64,000 nucleotides of DNA, taken from contig NZ_CP046121.1 of NCBI RefSeq assembly GCF_009707485.1, forward strand, positions 1,364,001-1,428,000. The letters run 5' to 3'. The stretch is from Nostocoides sp. HKS02 (GTDB taxonomy: Bacteria > Actinomycetota > Actinomycetes > Actinomycetales > Dermatophilaceae). Shown here piece by piece: positions 60,288 to 64,000 of this stretch. Position 1 is the stretch's first letter. Every line of letters begins with the position of its first letter. The position numbers and the translations under genes are program-made. Under the pieces are notes generated by a model. The model worked only from the letters and a program-made list of their open reading frames with translations, was not told where the DNA came from and did not search any database.

Positions 60288-61799
60288 TTACTCCCTGGAG
60301 GACCCGGCGCGGCGAGCGACCGCCTCGGCGAAGGCGTCGCCCCGGGCACCGTAGTTCGGAAACATGTCCATGGAGGCCGCCGCGGGCGCAAGCAGCACGA
60401 CGTCGCCGGGCTCGGCGAGCCGGGCCGCGTGGGCGACGACGAGGTCCATGGCTCCAGTGTCCGTGCTGGACACGTCCACGACCGGCACATCCGGCGCGTG
60501 TCGGGCCAGTGCGTCGGCGATCTGCGCCCGGTCGGCGCCGATGAGGACGACGCCGCGCAGTCTGGTGGCGGCGTCGCGGACCAGGTCGTCGACCTCGGCG
60601 CCCTTGAGCAGGCCGCCGGCAACCCAGACGACGTGCTCGAAGGCGGCCAGCGACGCGGCCGCCGCGTGCGGGTTGGTGGCCTTGGAGTCGTCGACGTAGC
60701 GCACGCCGTCGACCTCTCCGGCATCCGCGATGCGGTGCGGCTCCGGCACGAAGGCCCGCAACCCGTCGCGGACCGCCAGCGGTGGTACGCCGTACGCGCG
60801 GGCCAGCGCCGCGGCGGCCAGGGCGTTCGCCACCTGGTGGGGTGCGAGCGTCGGGAGTGAGCCCTGGACGTCGGCCAGGGTGGCCAGCTCGGCCGCGGAG
60901 GTCTGGCGCTGCTCGACGAACGCGCGGTCGGCCAGGATGTCGTCGACCACCCCGAGCATCGAGAGCCCCGGCGTGCCGAGGGTGAACCCGACCGCGCGGC
61001 ATCCCTCCTGGACCTCGGCGTCCATGACGAGACGCTCGGTGGCCGGGTCCTCGACGTTGTAGACGCACGCGACCCGCGTGTTGGCGTAGACCTTGCCCTT
61101 GGCCCGGGCGTACTCCTCTGCCGAACCGTGCCAGTCCAGGTGGTCCGGAGCGACGTTGAGGCAGGCCGACGCGTAGGGCGCGAGCGACTGCGACCAGTGC
61201 AGCTGGAAGCTCGACAGCTCGACGGCGATCACGTCATAGGGCTCGGGGTGCAGGACCGCCTCGAGGATCGGGGTGCCGACGTTGCCTGCCGCGGTGGCGC
61301 GCAGCCCCGCGGCGCGGAGCATCGAGGCGAGCATCGTGACGGTGGTGGTCTTGCCGTTGGTGCCGGTGATGGTCAGCCACGGCGCGGGCCCGACCGCTGC
61401 GCGCATGCGCCACGCGAGCTCGACCTCGCCCCAGACCGGTATGCCGGCCTGCGCGGCAGCCACGAGCAGCGGCTGGTCGGGGCGCCACCCCGGAGAGGTG
61501 ACGACGAGGTCGGCGGTCGCGTCCGCTGGCAGACTGCCGACGTGCTCCGGGCCGACCCGGACGTCCACCCCGAGGATGTCGAGGATGCGCGCTCGCTCGG
61601 CCAGTGCGCCGCCAGTGGCCAGGTCCGCACCGTCCACAGCGATGACGCGGGCACCGCGTTCGTGCAGCGCGTCAGCGGCCGCGAAGCCGCTCACCCCGAG
61701 CCCGGCGACGACGACCCGCAGGTCGCTCCAGTCCGCGGCGCCATTGGTCAGTCCGTCGAGCCGTCCACCCACCGAACCGCTGCCCGGTGCACCACTCAT
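60288..61799 (-). CDS. murD: UDP-N-acetylmuramoylalanine--D-glutamate ligase
   Basis: Adds D-glutamate to UDP-MurNAc-Ala. The 503-residue protein shows [18 protein letters not shown], the ATP motif [31 protein letters not shown] and [16 protein letters not shown]. The ATG at 61799 overlaps mraY by 4 nt. A GTATGCCG octamer at 61439 puts a rare ATA isoleucine codon in the N-terminal domain. Confidence 0.97.
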   Translation of the reverse strand: MSGAPGSGSVGGRLDGLTNGAADWSDLRVVVAGLGVSGFAAADALHERGARVIAVDGADLATGGALAERARILDILGVDVRVGPEHVGSLPADATADLVVTSPGWRPDQPLLVAAAQAGIPVWGEVELAWRMRAAVGPAPWLTITGTNGKTTTVTMLASMLRAAGLRATAAGNVGTPILEAVLHPEPYDVIAVELSSFQLHWSQSLAPYASACLNVAPDHLDWHGSAEEYARAKGKVYANTRVACVYNVEDPATERLVMDAEVQEGCRAVGFTLGTPGLSMLGVVDDILADRAFVEQRQTSAAELATLADVQGSLPTLAPHQVANALAAAALARAYGVPPLAVRDGLRAFVPEPHRIADAGEVDGVRYVDDSKATNPHAAAASLAAFEHVVWVAGGLLKGAEVDDLVRDAATRLRGVVLIGADRAQIADALARHAPDVPVVDVSSTDTGAMDLVVAHAARLAEPGDVVLLAPAAASMDMFPNYGARGDAFAEAVARRAGSSRE

Positions 61800-62878
61800 T
61801 GCGCTCCCACAACCCACTCGGCGTAGAACAGGCCCAGCCCCAGGGCCACGAACAGCCCCGCGATGATCCAGAACCTGATGACGATCGTGACCTCGTTCCA
61901 CCCGAGCAGCTCGAAGTGGTGCTGCAGCGGCGCCATCCGGAACACCCGTTTACCGGTGAGCTTGAACGAGCCGACCTGGATGATGACCGACAACGTGATG
62001 GTGACGAACAGGCCACCCAGGATGACGACGAGCAGCTCGGTGCGCGTCGTGATCGCCAGACCCGCTAGCGCGCCGCCGAGGGCAAGGGAACCCGTGTCAC
62101 CCATGAAGATCTTGGCCGGCGAGGCGTTCCACCAGAGGAACCCGAAGCACGCGCCCATCGCCGCGGCGGCGACGACCGCGAGGTCCCTGGAGTCCCTGAC
62201 CTCGTAACACTTCAGGCCCGGCGTCGTCTGGCAGTTCTGGTTGCCCTGCCAGATGCCGATGAGCACGTACGCCGCGAAGACCATCACCGAGGCACCCGTC
62301 GCGAGGCCGTCGAGGCCGTCGGTGAGGTTCACGCCGTTGGACGTGCCGGCGATCATGATGTTGGCCCAGATCACGAACAGGACCAGTCCGATCAGCCCAC
62401 CCGCGAACGCGAGGTTCACGGGGGTGTCGCGGACGAACGAGATGTGCATCGAGGCGGGCGTGCGGTGCTTGGCACTCGGGAACTGCAGGGCGAGGATCGC
62501 GAAGACCACGGCGACCAGCGTCTGACCGGCGAGCTTCTCGCCGGAGCGCAGTCCGAGGCTGCGCTGCTTGGTGATCTTGATGTAGTCGTCGAGGAAGCCG
62601 ACCAGTCCGAGGCCGCTCATGAGCAACAGCACGAGCATGCCGCTCCACGTGGGCCGGGTCGTCGTGAGCGCGTGGGCAAGGATGTATGCCGCGAGGCTGG
62701 AGCCGATGATCACCGCCCCGCCCATGGTCGGCGTGCCGCGCTTGGTGTGGTGCGAGGTCGGTCCGTCGTCGCGGATGAACTGGCCGTAGCCGCGTCGGAC
62801 GAGGAACTTGATGAACATGGGAGTTCCGAACAGCGCGCCCACGAGGGAGATGACGGCCGCCAGCAGCACCGCCTTCAC
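61796..62878 (-). CDS. mraY: Phospho-N-acetylmuramoyl-pentapeptide-transferase
   Basis: Makes lipid I by moving phospho-MurNAc-pentapeptide to undecaprenyl phosphate. The 360-residue protein has ten membrane segments. The metal/active-site marks [18 protein letters not shown] and [15 protein letters not shown] are present, as is the [10 protein letters not shown] loop. It starts 4 nt inside murF. Length is normal. Confidence 0.97.
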   Translation of the reverse strand: MKAVLLAAVISLVGALFGTPMFIKFLVRRGYGQFIRDDGPTSHHTKRGTPTMGGAVIIGSSLAAYILAHALTTTRPTWSGMLVLLLMSGLGLVGFLDDYIKITKQRSLGLRSGEKLAGQTLVAVVFAILALQFPSAKHRTPASMHISFVRDTPVNLAFAGGLIGLVLFVIWANIMIAGTSNGVNLTDGLDGLATGASVMVFAAYVLIGIWQGNQNCQTTPGLKCYEVRDSRDLAVVAAAAMGACFGFLWWNASPAKIFMGDTGSLALGGALAGLAITTRTELLVVILGGLFVTITLSVIIQVGSFKLTGKRVFRMAPLQHHFELLGWNEVTIVIRFWIIAGLFVALGLGLFYAEWVVGAQ

Positions 62879-64000
62879 GTCGTGCCCTCATCTCTGTCGA
62901 CCAGCTTGTCTCCGAGCCACCGTAGTCCCGCGTCCCGACTGGACTTGAACAACACGACGTCCCCCGGACGAAGTTCTTGCTCCAGCAGCCGCTGCGCCGC
63001 ATCGGCATCCGGCACCCACACGGCTTCGTCGCCCCAGGACCCCTCGTGCTGGGCGCCGCTGGCCATCGGTCGGGCGATCTCACCGACCACTACGAGGCGC
63101 GAGATGTTGAGCCGCACGGCCAGCCGCCCGACGGCGTCGTGCTCGGCCGTGGAGTCCTCGCCGAGCTCGAGCATCGACCCGAGGACGGCCCACGTACGCC
63201 GGCCGTGGCCCATCGCCACCAGGGCCTTGAGGGCCGCGCGCATCGAGTCGGGGTTGGCGTTGTAGGCGTCGTTGACCACCGTGACACCGTCGGGTCGCTC
63301 GGTGACCTCCATCCGCCAGCGGGACACCGGGACCGCCGTGGAGAGCGAGGCGACGATGTCGGCGAGCGGCAGCCCACACGCCAGCGCAGCCGCGATGACC
63401 GCGAGGGCGTTGCCGACGTGGTGCTCGCCGTGCAGGGGCAACGACACCGAGGCCGTCCCGGCAGGGGTGTGGACGGTGAAGCGCGGTCGGCCCGCCGCGT
63501 CGAGGTCGATGTCGGTTGCCCGGACGTCGGCCTCGACGCCGGTGCCCACCAGCTGCACCCTCGCGCGGGTGCGGGCCGCCATGGACCGCACGACCGGGTC
63601 GTCGCCGTTGAGGATCGCCAGACCCTGCTCGGGCAGGGCGGCGACGAGCTCTGCCTTGGCGACGCCGATGGCCTCCCTGGAGCCGAACTCCCCCACGTGC
63701 GCTGTGCCGACGTTGAGCTCGATGCCGATCGAGGGTGGGGCGATCGAGGCGAGGTACGCGATGTGCCCGATTCCGCGGGCACCCATCTCGACGACGAGGA
63801 AGCGGGTCTGCGGCGTCACCCGGAAGACGGTGAGCGGGACGCCGACCTCGGAGTTGAGCGATCCCACCGGAGCCACCGTCGGCGCGGCTGTGGACAGCAC
63901 GGTGGCGAGGAGGTCCTTGGTGGAGGTCTTGCCCGACGACCCGGTGATCCCGATCACCACCAGGTCGGGGTGGCGGTCGACGACCGCGCGCGCGAGGGTC
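62875..64000 (-). CDS. murF: UDP-N-acetylmuramoyl-tripeptide--D-alanyl-D-alanine ligase, N-terminus beyond the window
   Basis: Adds D-Ala-D-Ala to the muramoyl tripeptide. Some 375 residues are visible. The ATP motif [14 protein letters not shown], the [10 protein letters not shown] motif ([16 protein letters not shown]), and [14 protein letters not shown] are those of MurF. The N-terminal substrate domain lies to the right of the window. The stop overlaps the mraY start by 4 nt. Confidence 0.95.
   Translation of the reverse strand, partial: TLARAVVDRHPDLVVIGITGSSGKTSTKDLLATVLSTAAPTVAPVGSLNSEVGVPLTVFRVTPQTRFLVVEMGARGIGHIAYLASIAPPSIGIELNVGTAHVGEFGSREAIGVAKAELVAALPEQGLAILNGDDPVVRSMAARTRARVQLVGTGVEADVRATDIDLDAAGRPRFTVHTPAGTASVSLPLHGEHHVGNALAVIAAALACGLPLADIVASLSTAVPVSRWRMEVTERPDGVTVVNDAYNANPDSMRAALKALVAMGHGRRTWAVLGSMLELGEDSTAEHDAVGRLAVRLNISRLVVVGEIARPMASGAQHEGSWGDEAVWVPDADAAQRLLEQELRPGDVVLFKSSRDAGLRWLGDKLVDRDEGTT

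Larger units (their letters stand above)
161..62691. repeat. Genome-wide iterated octamer GTATGCCG / CGGCATAC
   Basis: I found 48 exact copies by reading. GTATGCCG starts at 161, 1308, 3169, 5016, 10958, 13402, 14518, 17099, 18851, 21707, 25194, 27387, 27961, 31743, 34500, 36483, 39344, 42625, 45330, 48873, 52751, 57666, 61439 and 62684. CGGCATAC starts at 669, 4588, 6230, 6497, 7900, 9354, 10441, 11634, 12619, 15506, 17183, 19942, 23159, 26072, 27513, 31719, 36539, 36884, 43893, 46652, 49293, 53024, 56332 and 57248. Only three further heptamer copies lack the outer base. See the first finding for interpretation. Confidence 0.9.

Noticed and set aside
161..62691. Octamer as a strand-polar chromosome-segregation guide (KOPS-like)
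   Set aside because: The two orientations are equally common (24 and 24) along the window and show no relation to gene direction.

Overview
The window is chromosomal DNA of a high-G+C Gram-positive bacterium (Actinomycetota). This is supported by very G/C-rich third codon positions, frequent GTG starts, leaderless -10 boxes directly ahead of start codons, mycothiol- and F420-type enzymes, DivIVA/SepF-based cell division, and actinobacterial gene orders (lipB-lipA-DUF4191-RDD-glnA; murF-mraY-murD-ftsW-murG-murC-ftsQ-ftsZ-pgeF-yggS-sepF-yggT-divIVA). A Micrococcales lineage such as Intrasporangiaceae is my guess, not something the sequence proves. There are no rRNA or tRNA genes, prophages, insertion sequences or CRISPR arrays. 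Both ends cut genes: a cysteine desulfurase on the left and murF on the right.

Layout. 1-11 kb: sulfur handling (cysteine desulfurase, TusA), aat, adenosine kinase, an A-type Fe-S carrier, glycerate kinase, quinolinate synthase, a mycothiol-dependent enzyme, an M20 dipeptidase and small conserved proteins. 11.3-15.8 kb: a cobalamin riboswitch followed by a secreted protein and a complete ECF transporter (T, fused A-A', S), which reads as one B12 uptake operon. 15.8-20.7 kb: F420-type oxidoreductase, OsmC, gcvT, leucyl aminopeptidase, small proteins. 20.9-29.4 kb: lipoamide metabolism (lpd, a two-lipoyl-domain E2, lipB, lipA) with a Ser/Thr kinase between. 29.4-33.4 kb: a decayed ATP-grasp gene, a DUF4097-PadR pair, RDD and glnA behind a GlnR-type box. 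33.5-44 kb: a large membrane protein, Kup, a cold-shock protein, small membrane proteins, a SpoIIE-type phosphatase and oligopeptidase B. 44-64 kb, all on the minus strand: dnaE, rluD, lspA, a DksA-like protein with a histone-H1-like tail, divIVA with hendecad repeats, then the division and cell-wall cluster up to murF.

Two sequence-wide signals stand out. First, the octamer GTATGCCG / CGGCATAC occurs about once per 1.3 kb (48 copies found by eye), evenly on both strands, in and between genes. It is read in several codon frames and forces otherwise avoided codons (TAT, GCA, ATA). Its density and behaviour resemble an uptake-signal, Chi-like or HIP1-like genome word, and I do not know of a description of it. 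Second, at least seven genes are broken by single-base indels, mostly in G/C homopolymers, including essential ones (the E2 and sepF). That pattern fits sequencing overcalls better than biology. About sixteen genes also share a leaderless promoter layout (TAnnnT, 6-8 nt, start codon), which fixes several starts.
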